Source: an uncultured Bacteroidota bacterium (GTDB lineage Bacteria; Bacteroidota; Bacteroidia; Flavobacteriales; UA16). Taken from it: 6,572 nt of DNA. Where the stretch lies: positions 1 to 6,572 of the forward strand of contig CACAUH010000068.1 of NCBI GenBank assembly GCA_902535565.1. The letters run 5' to 3'. A program made the translations under genes and the position numbers. Positions 1 through 5,357 of the stretch are shown piece by piece; the first letter of the stretch is position 1, and every line of letters starts with the position of its first letter. The notes beneath the pieces were generated by a model. The model was not told where the DNA came from. It worked only from the letters and a program-made list of their open reading frames with translations, and did not search any database.

Positions 1-1245
1 AAAGAGGGCGGCAAAAACGATGACGGCGATGAGGGAGAGGCTCACGGTGGCACTCAAATTCCATCCGTACCCGAGGGACATGCTCGCTCCCAGTATGACC
101 ACAGAGCAAATGGCACCGTTGAGCAACGCAACCGACAATTCTTTGAAGAGACGGGGAACGAGGCGTGCATCTGTAGGGGATTTGCCACCTGCAAGGCCTT
201 GTACAACGATGGCTGCCGATTGAACGCCGACATTGCCACCCATCGCAGCAATGAGTGGGATGAACAATGCCATTGAAGGGAAGCGCTCAATTTCGAATGC
301 ACCGATTACATACGCTCCGGCCAGACCTCCAAATAAACCGATCAGCAGCCAGGGAAGTCGAGCTCGGGTGAGTTCCCAGAGGGAGTCGTCGCTCTCAACA
401 TCGTCACTCAGACCGCTGGCAAGCTGGTAGTCTTTCTCAGCCTCTTCCTCCATCAGGTCCACAACATCGTCAATGGTGATCCGGCCCAGTAACCGATTGT
501 GGTCGTCCACCACAGGGAGGGCAACCAGGTCGTATTTCTTCATTACTTGGACCACCAGCTCATCGGGATCATCCACCTTGACGGCTCGGGTGTCATCCTC
601 CCGAAAGAGGTCGCCAATGGTGCTCCGTGTGCTGGACGCCTCCAACAGAAGGCGCTTCAAGGACAACCGACCGAGCAATTGGCCTGCGGCATTGACGACA
701 TACACACTGTGCACTGTCTCCACCTCTTCAGCCTGCCGGCGCATCTCTCGGATGGCTTGGGTTACCGTCCAGTCCATCTCCACCCGAATGAGCTCGGTGC
801 CCATGAGCGCTCCAGCCGTTCCCTCGGCATATCGGAGCAGTGTGAGTAGATCTTCCCGGTCCTCGGTATCGAGTTGTGCGATGACTTTTTCAGCGCGGTC
901 TTCCGGCAATTCACCAACGACATCTGCAGCATCGTCTGACTCGATGTTCTCTAGAACTTCCTCTGCGATTTCTTCATTTGTCAGGGAGGCCAGGAGCGCT
1001 TCCCTCACGTCCTCTTCCAGTTCGATGAGAACGTCTCCTCGTTCCTCCACATCGATGAGCCGCCACAGATATCGAACTTGCTCTTCATCCAATCGGTTGA
1101 AGACCTCGGCGATGTCGGCTGGGTGCAGTTCTTCGAACTGAGACGCGAGAGCGTCGTCACGACGAGCAGCTATATCATCGCCAAGTGTCTGCAGGTATTC
1201 GCGTGTGATGTCCTCCACGCAACAAAGGTGGCGCTGGTCGCTCAG
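1..1245 (-). CDS. mgtE: Magnesium transporter MgtE (partial, C-terminus beyond window start)
   Basis: Inner-membrane Mg2+ channel/transporter whose cytosolic part senses Mg2+. The minus-strand frame is open from the window edge and gives 415 residues if started at CTG 1245-1243. An acidic helical N-terminal domain (residues about 30-140, with ELHPADIAEVFNRLDEEQ and SDDAADVVGELPED) is followed by two CBS domains (about 145-270, e.g. KYDLVALPVVDDHNRLLGRI), a linker helix (DLMEEEAEKDYQL), then membrane segments from about residue 300 (PWLLIGLFGGLAGAYVIG). The family signature GGNVGVQS lies at about 336-343. Roughly the last 35-50 residues, with the final membrane helix and its pore acidic residue, are missing because the window ends. 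There is no ATG near the expected start. CTG overlaps the tadA stop as CTGA and has GAGGAGG five bases upstream; GTG at 1218-1216 is the alternative but has no ribosome site. Last gene seen of the glycosyltransferase-tadA-mgtE operon. Family certain, start uncertain. Confidence 0.93.
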   Translation of the reverse strand, partial: MSDQRHLCCVEDITREYLQTLGDDIAARRDDALASQFEELHPADIAEVFNRLDEEQVRYLWRLIDVEERGDVLIELEEDVREALLASLTNEEIAEEVLENIESDDAADVVGELPEDRAEKVIAQLDTEDREDLLTLLRYAEGTAGALMGTELIRVEMDWTVTQAIREMRRQAEEVETVHSVYVVNAAGQLLGRLSLKRLLLEASSTRSTIGDLFREDDTRAVKVDDPDELVVQVMKKYDLVALPVVDDHNRLLGRITIDDVVDLMEEEAEKDYQLASGLSDDVESDDSLWELTRARLPWLLIGLFGGLAGAYVIGAFEIERFPSMALFIPLIAAMGGNVGVQSAAIVVQGLAGGKSPTDARLVPRLFKELSVALLNGAICSVVILGASMSLGYGWNLSATVSLSLIAVIVFAALF

Positions 1246-1691
1246 ATTTTCCTCCTCGATCGAAAGAACGTGGTGAGGAGTTCCGCACACTCTGCTTCAA
1301 GCACACCACCCACGAGCTCAGTTTTTGGGTGCAAAAGCCCCTCTTCCCGTTTTCCGTGAAAGCCAAGGCCTCCTCTTTTGTCGTCCCGCGCCCCATAGAC
1401 GATGCGGCCTACCCGCGTCCAATAGGCTGCCCCCGCGCACATCGGACAAGGTTCGAGTGTGACGTAAAGCGTGCACTGATCGAGAAATTTGCCGCCGAGG
1501 TACTCGCTTGCAGCTGTGAAAGCTTGCATTTCGGCATGGGCTGTGAAGTCCCGAAGTCGCTCACAGAGGTTGTGGGCCCGGGCAATAATTTGTCCCCCGG
1601 CGACGATGACAGCTCCTACGGGAACTTCACCGGCATCGGCTGCCCGATGGGCCTGATCCAATGCTTGACGCATGTAGTCTTCGTCAGTCAT
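1242..1691 (-). CDS. tadA: tRNA-specific adenosine deaminase (TadA-type nucleoside deaminase)
   Basis: Zinc-dependent cytidine-deaminase-fold enzyme expected to convert A34 to inosine in tRNA-Arg(ACG), so that it can read several codons. The 149-residue product has the usual family length. His52-Ala-Glu54 (HAEMQAF) supplies a zinc ligand and the proton-shuttle glutamate. Pro81-Cys82-x-x-Cys85 (EPCPMCAGA) supplies the two cysteine ligands. The following segment (GRIVYGARDDKRGGLGF) and the C-terminal LHPKTELVGGVLEAECAELL match what I know of Bacteroidota TadA proteins. I chose ATG 1691-1689 because it overlaps the upstream glycosyltransferase stop as ATGA and gives the canonical N-terminus MTDEDYMRQAL; a start at 1733 would only add 14 unconserved residues read from the upstream gene. 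The last codons contain the probable mgtE ribosome site. A guanine or other nucleoside deaminase is a less likely alternative. Confidence 0.93.
   Translation of the reverse strand: MTDEDYMRQALDQAHRAADAGEVPVGAVIVAGGQIIARAHNLCERLRDFTAHAEMQAFTAASEYLGGKFLDQCTLYVTLEPCPMCAGAAYWTRVGRIVYGARDDKRGGLGFHGKREEGLLHPKTELVGGVLEAECAELLTTFFRSRRKI
1251..1257 (-). promoter_or_regulatory. Shine-Dalgarno-like site for mgtE
   Basis: GAGGAGG on the minus strand lies inside the last codons of tadA, five bases before the CTG that I propose as the mgtE start. It is the only strong Shine-Dalgarno match I saw at any gene start here. It is written by two consecutive AGG arginine codons, the only AGG codons in tadA, whose other arginines are CGN apart from one AGA. 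That hints at selection for the site, but a chance match is possible. Confidence 0.5.
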
Positions 1692-2845
1692 GCTGTTGAG
1701 AGGGGGGCTTCCACTGGCGCAAGTTGCAGCCAATCTTGCATTAGGTCCATGGGGTTTTCACCTTCTATTTGGACTTGTCGTCCCTGGGACCCGTCGGGCT
1801 TGAAAGCTGCGATGTCTGATGTGCGAAGTGTGGTCCAGCCGTGGACGCGGTTCCAATGTTTTGCGAGAAGCTCTTGTTCGGGTTGCCCCAGAGTGGGCAC
1901 CAGAACCGCAGTTCGGCCGAGCACGACGAGGTCGAGCAGGGTGCTGTAACCACTTCTGCATACGATGGTCTCGGCACAGCGTATGGCGGCCAGAAAGCGT
2001 TGGTCATCCGCGTCGTTCACCGTCAGGACATTGGCGTCTCTTTGTTCGCCGCCATTGGGCTTTCCCGCCATAATCAATGCGGGACGTCCGTCGTTGAGGA
2101 AGCAGGACTTGAGCGCTGCTTCCATGTCGCTCCGTTGGGGCTCTGGTCCGCTGACCAAGCCCAGCAGGACAGGTCTCTCTCTCGCGTCGTCGATGTCCCT
2201 GCACCGGGTCTGCTGCAATTGGAAGCGACTCAGTGGACCGATGTACCGGGTGGAGGAGGAGATGGGTGCAGACATAGGGCCCGAAAGAATCTGGTTTTCC
2301 GAATCGGGGACCCAGATGGCATCGAAAGCGCGGGCATAGTGTTGCAGGGTGCGCACGGCCATGTCACGCGCCATCAAGGGGACGGGTGGGTGAAGCTGGT
2401 GTGACATCAGCACGTTGGACACGCCAGGCGCATTTGACCAAGCGCCATAGCAGTTGTCGCTGAAGACATGGGTGACGCCTTGTTCGCGGGCAAGTGTGGA
2501 AGTCCAGTGCCTTTCCTTGGAGATGCTGCGGACAAACCCTGGCATTTGCAAGGCAATGCGCGCGAGCGTGCTGATGCCGTGTGCATATCGGATGGTCACC
2601 CCGGGTTTTTCAATCCGGGACCAAGATGCCAATCCGGAACTTGTGTGACAGCGGTCCCATTCTGCCATTCGGGCGTCGAGCCACGCTCCTGCTGTGCCCC
2701 TCGAGGCGATGATGACTTTGGCACCCAGGCATCTGGCTGCTACAATCAGAGGCCAAGTTCGGGTGGCGTGCCCCAAGCCCCAGTCCAAAATAGCAAAGAG
2801 CACAGTTGGAGTGTCCTTTGGGTTTAGGGTGGTGTCGCCGCACAT
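1688..2845 (-). CDS. Predicted glycosyltransferase, MurG/GT28-like GT-B fold
   Basis: A 385-residue protein that resembles the uncharacterised glycosyltransferases related to MurG and to the Glyco_tran_28 / Glyco_trans_1_3 families. Near the N-terminus a beta strand and glycine-rich loop (VLFAILDWGLGHATR, residues 15-29) match the GxGHxxR nucleotide-sugar enzyme signature. In the C-terminal half, LVSGPEPQR (230-238) opens the second Rossmann domain. CRSGYSTLLDLVVLG (296-310) followed by PTLGQPEQELLAKH (317-330) is the expected donor-binding region with its GQxEQ motif. I see no signal peptide or membrane helix, so it is probably cytosolic or peripheral. Donor and acceptor cannot be told from the sequence. 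ATG 2845-2843 is the only ATG before the GxGH motif; GTG at residue 15 would cut into the first strand. No clear ribosome site. It is first in the operon, and its stop overlaps the tadA start by four bases. Confidence 0.85.
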   Translation of the reverse strand: MCGDTTLNPKDTPTVLFAILDWGLGHATRTWPLIVAARCLGAKVIIASRGTAGAWLDARMAEWDRCHTSSGLASWSRIEKPGVTIRYAHGISTLARIALQMPGFVRSISKERHWTSTLAREQGVTHVFSDNCYGAWSNAPGVSNVLMSHQLHPPVPLMARDMAVRTLQHYARAFDAIWVPDSENQILSGPMSAPISSSTRYIGPLSRFQLQQTRCRDIDDARERPVLLGLVSGPEPQRSDMEAALKSCFLNDGRPALIMAGKPNGGEQRDANVLTVNDADDQRFLAAIRCAETIVCRSGYSTLLDLVVLGRTAVLVPTLGQPEQELLAKHWNRVHGWTTLRTSDIAAFKPDGSQGRQVQIEGENPMDLMQDWLQLAPVEAPLSTA

Positions 2846-2865
2846 GCGCTGTAATTTCGCATTTC
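2846..2865. promoter_or_regulatory. 20-base divergent start region between glycosyltransferase and trmB
   Basis: The two operons start back to back with only 20 bases between their ATG codons, so any promoter elements must reach into coding sequence or transcripts must be nearly leaderless. On the plus strand TAATTTCG at 2852-2859 resembles the Bacteroidota -7 element (TAnnTTTG) with one mismatch. A TTTG at 2817-2820 is too far upstream to be a well-spaced -33 element. On the minus strand I see only a poor -7 match (TGTCTTTG at 2878-2871), inside trmB. Promoter assignment is tentative. Confidence 0.3.
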
Positions 2866-3549
2866 ATGGGCAAAGACAAGCTCCGCAAGTGGAAGGAGAA
2901 CGCTGCGTTTTCCCACGTGTTTGAACCGGACCTCAAGTCCATTGTCGATGGGGCGACTTTGAATCGTGGACATTGGGCTGAAAAGGTCTTTGGCAACGGT
3001 CTGCCCATCACCCTCGAGCTCGGCTGCGGCAAGGGTGAATACACCGTCGGCCTTGCACGTCGCCATCCAGATCGGAACTTCATCGGTGTGGACATCAAGG
3101 GACATCGCTTTTGGCGTGGAGCCAAGACGGCTCAAGAAGAGGGGCTGTCTAATGTCGCCTTCCTCAGAACCAAGATTGAGTTTGTCCAGAACTTCTTTGC
3201 AGAAGGGGAAGTAAGCGAGGTGTGGCTCACCTTTTCCGATCCTCAGCCCAAAGACGAGAAGGGAACCAAACGCATCACATCTGAAGTCTTCCTTCGTCGG
3301 TATCAACAGTTCATGAAGCCCGGGGGCTTGATCCATGTCAAGAGCGACAGTCCATTGCTCTATGAACTCTCCAAGGCAGGATGGACACAAGCGGGGTTTC
3401 CTCTTCTGGAGGACAGTCAAGATGTCTACGGCGATCTCGTCCACCGCGTGGCGCCTGATTTTGCTGAGGTCTTGCAGATTCGAACATATTACGAGTCCCG
3501 GTGGCTCGATGAGGGAAAAAAGATCCATTACCTCAGAACGCGCGCATGA
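2866..3549 (+). CDS. trmB: tRNA (guanine-N7-)-methyltransferase TrmB
   Basis: SAM-dependent methyltransferase that makes m7G46 in the variable loop of tRNAs. The 227-residue product has the Rossmann SAM site ITLELGCGKGEYT (residues 48-60), the acidic ribose-binding strand FIGVDIKG (72-79) followed by RFWRGAKTA, the catalytic-region loop LTFSDPQPK (121-129, with Asp125), and the C-terminal TYYESRWLDEGKKIHYLR (207-224). The loop is normally FPDP in this family; here Ser replaces the first Pro, which is mildly unusual. ATG 2866 gives the MGKDKLRKWKENAAF start that I associate with Bacteroidota TrmB; upstream in-frame starts would run antisense into the divergent glycosyltransferase. No ribosome site is visible. 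The stop overlaps the next gene as ATGA, so translational coupling is likely. Confidence 0.95.
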   Translation: MGKDKLRKWKENAAFSHVFEPDLKSIVDGATLNRGHWAEKVFGNGLPITLELGCGKGEYTVGLARRHPDRNFIGVDIKGHRFWRGAKTAQEEGLSNVAFLRTKIEFVQNFFAEGEVSEVWLTFSDPQPKDEKGTKRITSEVFLRRYQQFMKPGGLIHVKSDSPLLYELSKAGWTQAGFPLLEDSQDVYGDLVHRVAPDFAEVLQIRTYYESRWLDEGKKIHYLRTRA

Positions 3550-3911
3550 TCGAGGAAAAAGCAACCGCTAGACCCGGGAGTGGGGATTTTGAACGGGATG
3601 TCCATGCCGTTGCGCGCCTGATTCCCTCGGGTCGTGTCACAAGCTATGGGGCCATCGCCCAATATTTGGGCGCGGCCCGGTCCAGCAGGATGGTGGGTTG
3701 GGCGATGAACAGAGCGCTGAACACGGCGCCTGAAAGCCATCCGGTGCCTGCCCATCGCGTGGTGAACCGGAGTGGCGTATTGAGTGGTCGCTTGCATTTT
3801 CCCACCCCTTTCTCGATGCAAGAGCGCCTCGAAGCTGAGGGAGTCACCATCCGTGATCATCAAGTGGTGGACTTCGATGCTCACTTCTGGAATCCATCCA
3901 CCGAACTTTGA
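3546..3911 (+). CDS. atl: Alkyltransferase-like protein (MGMT family without catalytic Cys)
   Basis: A 121-residue single-domain protein with the DNA-binding core of O6-alkylguanine-DNA alkyltransferase: IPSGRVTSYGAIAQYLG (residues 26-42, with the base-flipping Tyr34), SSRMVGWAMN (46-55, with Arg48 in the arginine-finger position), then PAHRVVN (68-74). The family's catalytic PCHR is PAHR here, with Ala69 instead of the alkyl-accepting cysteine, so it cannot carry out direct alkyl transfer. By analogy with Atl1 and YbaZ it would bind O6-alkylguanine in DNA, flip the base and flag it for other repair such as nucleotide excision. HFPTPFSMQERLEAEGV (84-100) completes the fold. The start ATG overlaps the trmB stop by four bases, and the stop lies three bases before the mrp start. 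Gene symbol used in the generic sense. It lacks the N-terminal domain of Ada/Ogt, normal for ATL proteins. Confidence 0.92.
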   Translation: MIEEKATARPGSGDFERDVHAVARLIPSGRVTSYGAIAQYLGAARSSRMVGWAMNRALNTAPESHPVPAHRVVNRSGVLSGRLHFPTPFSMQERLEAEGVTIRDHQVVDFDAHFWNPSTEL

Positions 3912-3914
3912 CCC

Positions 3915-5006
3915 ATGGACACAATGACACGAGAACACTTGACTGAAGCCCTGTCTGGGGTGATGGAACCGGATTTAGGCAAGGACCTCGTTGCACTGAA
4001 TCTCGTCGAGATATTGATGATGGAAGAGAAGGAGGAGGGTTGGGCCCTTCGCCTTCGGGTAAAGACATCAAGTCCTGCAATGCACGCTCGTCAGCGCATG
4101 CGGGAGGCGGTGGAGTTTGCGCTAGAAAAGCTCGGCACCCGCCTGGGAATCAAGGTGACCTCTGAGGTTGAGGTGGTCCCTTTGGCAGAGGAAGAGCGCA
4201 CCATGGAAACCCGAAAGGTGCTTCCCGGTGTGAAGCACGTTGTTGCGATCGCGTCCGGCAAAGGGGGTGTGGGGAAGAGCACCGTTGCGGCAAACTTGGC
4301 AGTGGAATTGGCTCGCCGGGGTCATGCCGTGGGCCTTATTGATGCCGACATATATGGACCGAGCATGCCGACCATGTTTGACGTGGTTCGCGAGAAGCCA
4401 CAGCCGGTTGAGAAGGATGGTAAGCCCCTCATTGGCCCTGTGGAGGCACATGGTGTCAAGCTGCTCAGTATTGGTTTTTTTGCCGACCCCGATCAGGCCA
4501 TTGTCTGGCGGGGCCCGATGGCTTCCAAGGCGCTTGGACAGCTGTTCACCGATGGGGATTGGGGAGATTTGGATTACCTCCTCATCGACCTGCCGCCTGG
4601 CACCGGAGACATCCACCTCTCTTTGGTTCAACTTGCCCCGCTCAGTGGGGTTGTGGTGGTCAGCACACCGCAGGATATCGCCTTGGTGGATGCCCGGAAG
4701 GGGGTCAGCATGTTCCAATTGGACAACATCAACGTGCCCGTGCTCGGCTTGGTGGAAAACATGGCCTACTTCACACCACCAGACCTGCCCGATCGGAAAT
4801 ACCATTTGTTTGGTAGGGACGGTGTCAAGCGATACGCTGAAGCATCTGGAACACCTTTTCTTGGAGAACTTCCCCTTGTACAGGCGATTCGAGAAGCGGG
4901 GGATGCGGGTCGTCCAGCTGCGCTCCAAGAGGGCACACATGCAGCGAATGCCATTGCGGAATTGACCGATCGACTTGTTGAGGAGTTGGAGCGTCTCCCG
5001 GCGTAA
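3915..5006 (+). CDS. mrp: Mrp/NBP35-family iron-sulfur carrier P-loop ATPase (ApbC-like)
   Basis: A 363-residue cytosolic SIMIBI-class ATPase of the kind that binds and delivers Fe-S clusters to apoproteins. An N-terminal MIP18/DUF59 domain spans about residues 5-88. The ATPase domain has the deviant Walker A SGKGGVGKST (114-123, signature Lys116), the switch region LIDADIYGPSMP (141-152), the conserved VWRGPMASKAL (197-207) and Walker B LLIDLPPGTGD (222-232). Two usual cysteine sites are absent: the DUF59 TxxxC position reads TSSPAMH (51-57), and the C-terminal CxxC site reads ENMAYFTPPDLPDRKYHLFG (281-300). The whole protein contains no cysteine. I recall Bacteroidota Mrp proteins lacking the CxxC, so this may be lineage-typical. 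ATG 3915 is taken; ATG 3924 gives MTREHLTEAL and is equally plausible. Neither has a ribosome site. It sits between atl and the NifU-domain gene, eight bases before the latter. Confidence 0.94.
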   Translation: MDTMTREHLTEALSGVMEPDLGKDLVALNLVEILMMEEKEEGWALRLRVKTSSPAMHARQRMREAVEFALEKLGTRLGIKVTSEVEVVPLAEEERTMETRKVLPGVKHVVAIASGKGGVGKSTVAANLAVELARRGHAVGLIDADIYGPSMPTMFDVVREKPQPVEKDGKPLIGPVEAHGVKLLSIGFFADPDQAIVWRGPMASKALGQLFTDGDWGDLDYLLIDLPPGTGDIHLSLVQLAPLSGVVVVSTPQDIALVDARKGVSMFQLDNINVPVLGLVENMAYFTPPDLPDRKYHLFGRDGVKRYAEASGTPFLGELPLVQAIREAGDAGRPAALQEGTHAANAIAELTDRLVEELERLPA

Positions 5007-5014
5007 ATTGCATC

Positions 5015-5290
5015 ATGGCTAAAGCCCTCCCGGATCTCAACACCCTTCGCAAGCGCATCGACTGCGCATTGGATGAATTGCGTCCGTTTTTGCGTTCCGA
5101 CGGTGGGGACATTTCTGTTTTGGCCGTTAAGGAAGACCTCACGGTAGAAGTGGAGTTACAGGGTGCTTGTGCGCATTGCTCGCAAGCTGCGATGACCATG
5201 CGTGCTGGGGTAGAGGAAGCTGTGCGGCGGGCTGTTCCTGAAGTGACACAGGTGCTTGCTGTCAATATGCCAGAAACCGCCAAAGGTTGA
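5015..5290 (+). CDS. NifU-like C-terminal domain protein (Nfu-type Fe-S scaffold/carrier)
   Basis: A small 91-residue cytosolic protein consisting only of the NifU C-terminal domain. It has the LRPFLRSDGGDISVLAV segment (residues 22-38) and the cluster-binding GACAHCSQAAMTMRAGVEEAV (50-70), where Cys52 and Cys55 form the CxxC that holds a cluster at a dimer interface in Nfu proteins. It has no IscU-like N-terminal domain and no A-type domain, so it should serve as a late carrier rather than as the primary scaffold. The length fits stand-alone Nfu proteins. It begins eight bases after mrp and is very likely co-transcribed, which suggests that it hands clusters to or from the Mrp ATPase; that partnership is inferred from order only. 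No Shine-Dalgarno is visible before ATG 5015. Confidence 0.93.
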   Translation: MAKALPDLNTLRKRIDCALDELRPFLRSDGGDISVLAVKEDLTVEVELQGACAHCSQAAMTMRAGVEEAVRRAVPEVTQVLAVNMPETAKG

Positions 5291-5357
5291 ACTCATCGGA
5301 CTTGGTGTTGTTGCACATTCAGTGCGCCATGACTCCTAAATTCGCTTTCTGAGACTC
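5291..5357 (+). promoter_or_regulatory. 67-base gap upstream of the ferredoxin reductase, possible promoter/leader
   Basis: The longest non-coding stretch in the window. TAAATTCG at 5337-5344 resembles the Bacteroidota -7 element with one mismatch, and GTTG at 5307-5310 or 5310-5313 could be a poor -33 element. A short ORF, ATG 5329 to TGA 5352 (MTPKFAF), ends five bases before the reductase start. CATGACTC (5328-5335) can pair with GACTCATG (5353-5360), with one mismatch, burying the reductase ATG. A short stem GCAC/GTGC (5313-5316 with 5322-5325) has no U-tract, so I do not call a terminator. A second promoter here is possible but unproven. Confidence 0.3.

Noticed and set aside
473..1141. 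Plus-strand 222-residue open frame, very rich in serine and arginine
   Set aside because: It is the antisense shadow of mgtE, whose minus-strand frame shows clear family motifs throughout. The low-complexity Ser/Arg content is typical of such shadows.
1692..1733. Longer tadA starting at ATG 1733
   Set aside because: It would add 14 residues within the glycosyltransferase tail. The ATGA overlap at 1691-1688 gives the canonical TadA beginning.
2806..2865. Longer trmB starting at ATG 2806
   Set aside because: The extra 20 residues are read antisense through the beginning of the glycosyltransferase and do not resemble TrmB; ATG 2866 gives the expected N-terminus.
2824..3564. Minus-strand 246-residue open frame opposite trmB
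   Set aside because: The plus strand encodes a complete, motif-bearing TrmB. The antisense frame has no recognisable motif and would also overlap the divergent glycosyltransferase start.
4122..4940. Minus-strand 272-residue open frame opposite mrp
   Set aside because: Antisense shadow of a strongly conserved ATPase; no motif and no sensible start context.
5313..5325. Rho-independent terminator after the NifU-domain gene
   Set aside because: The only stem is four to five base pairs and no T-run follows.
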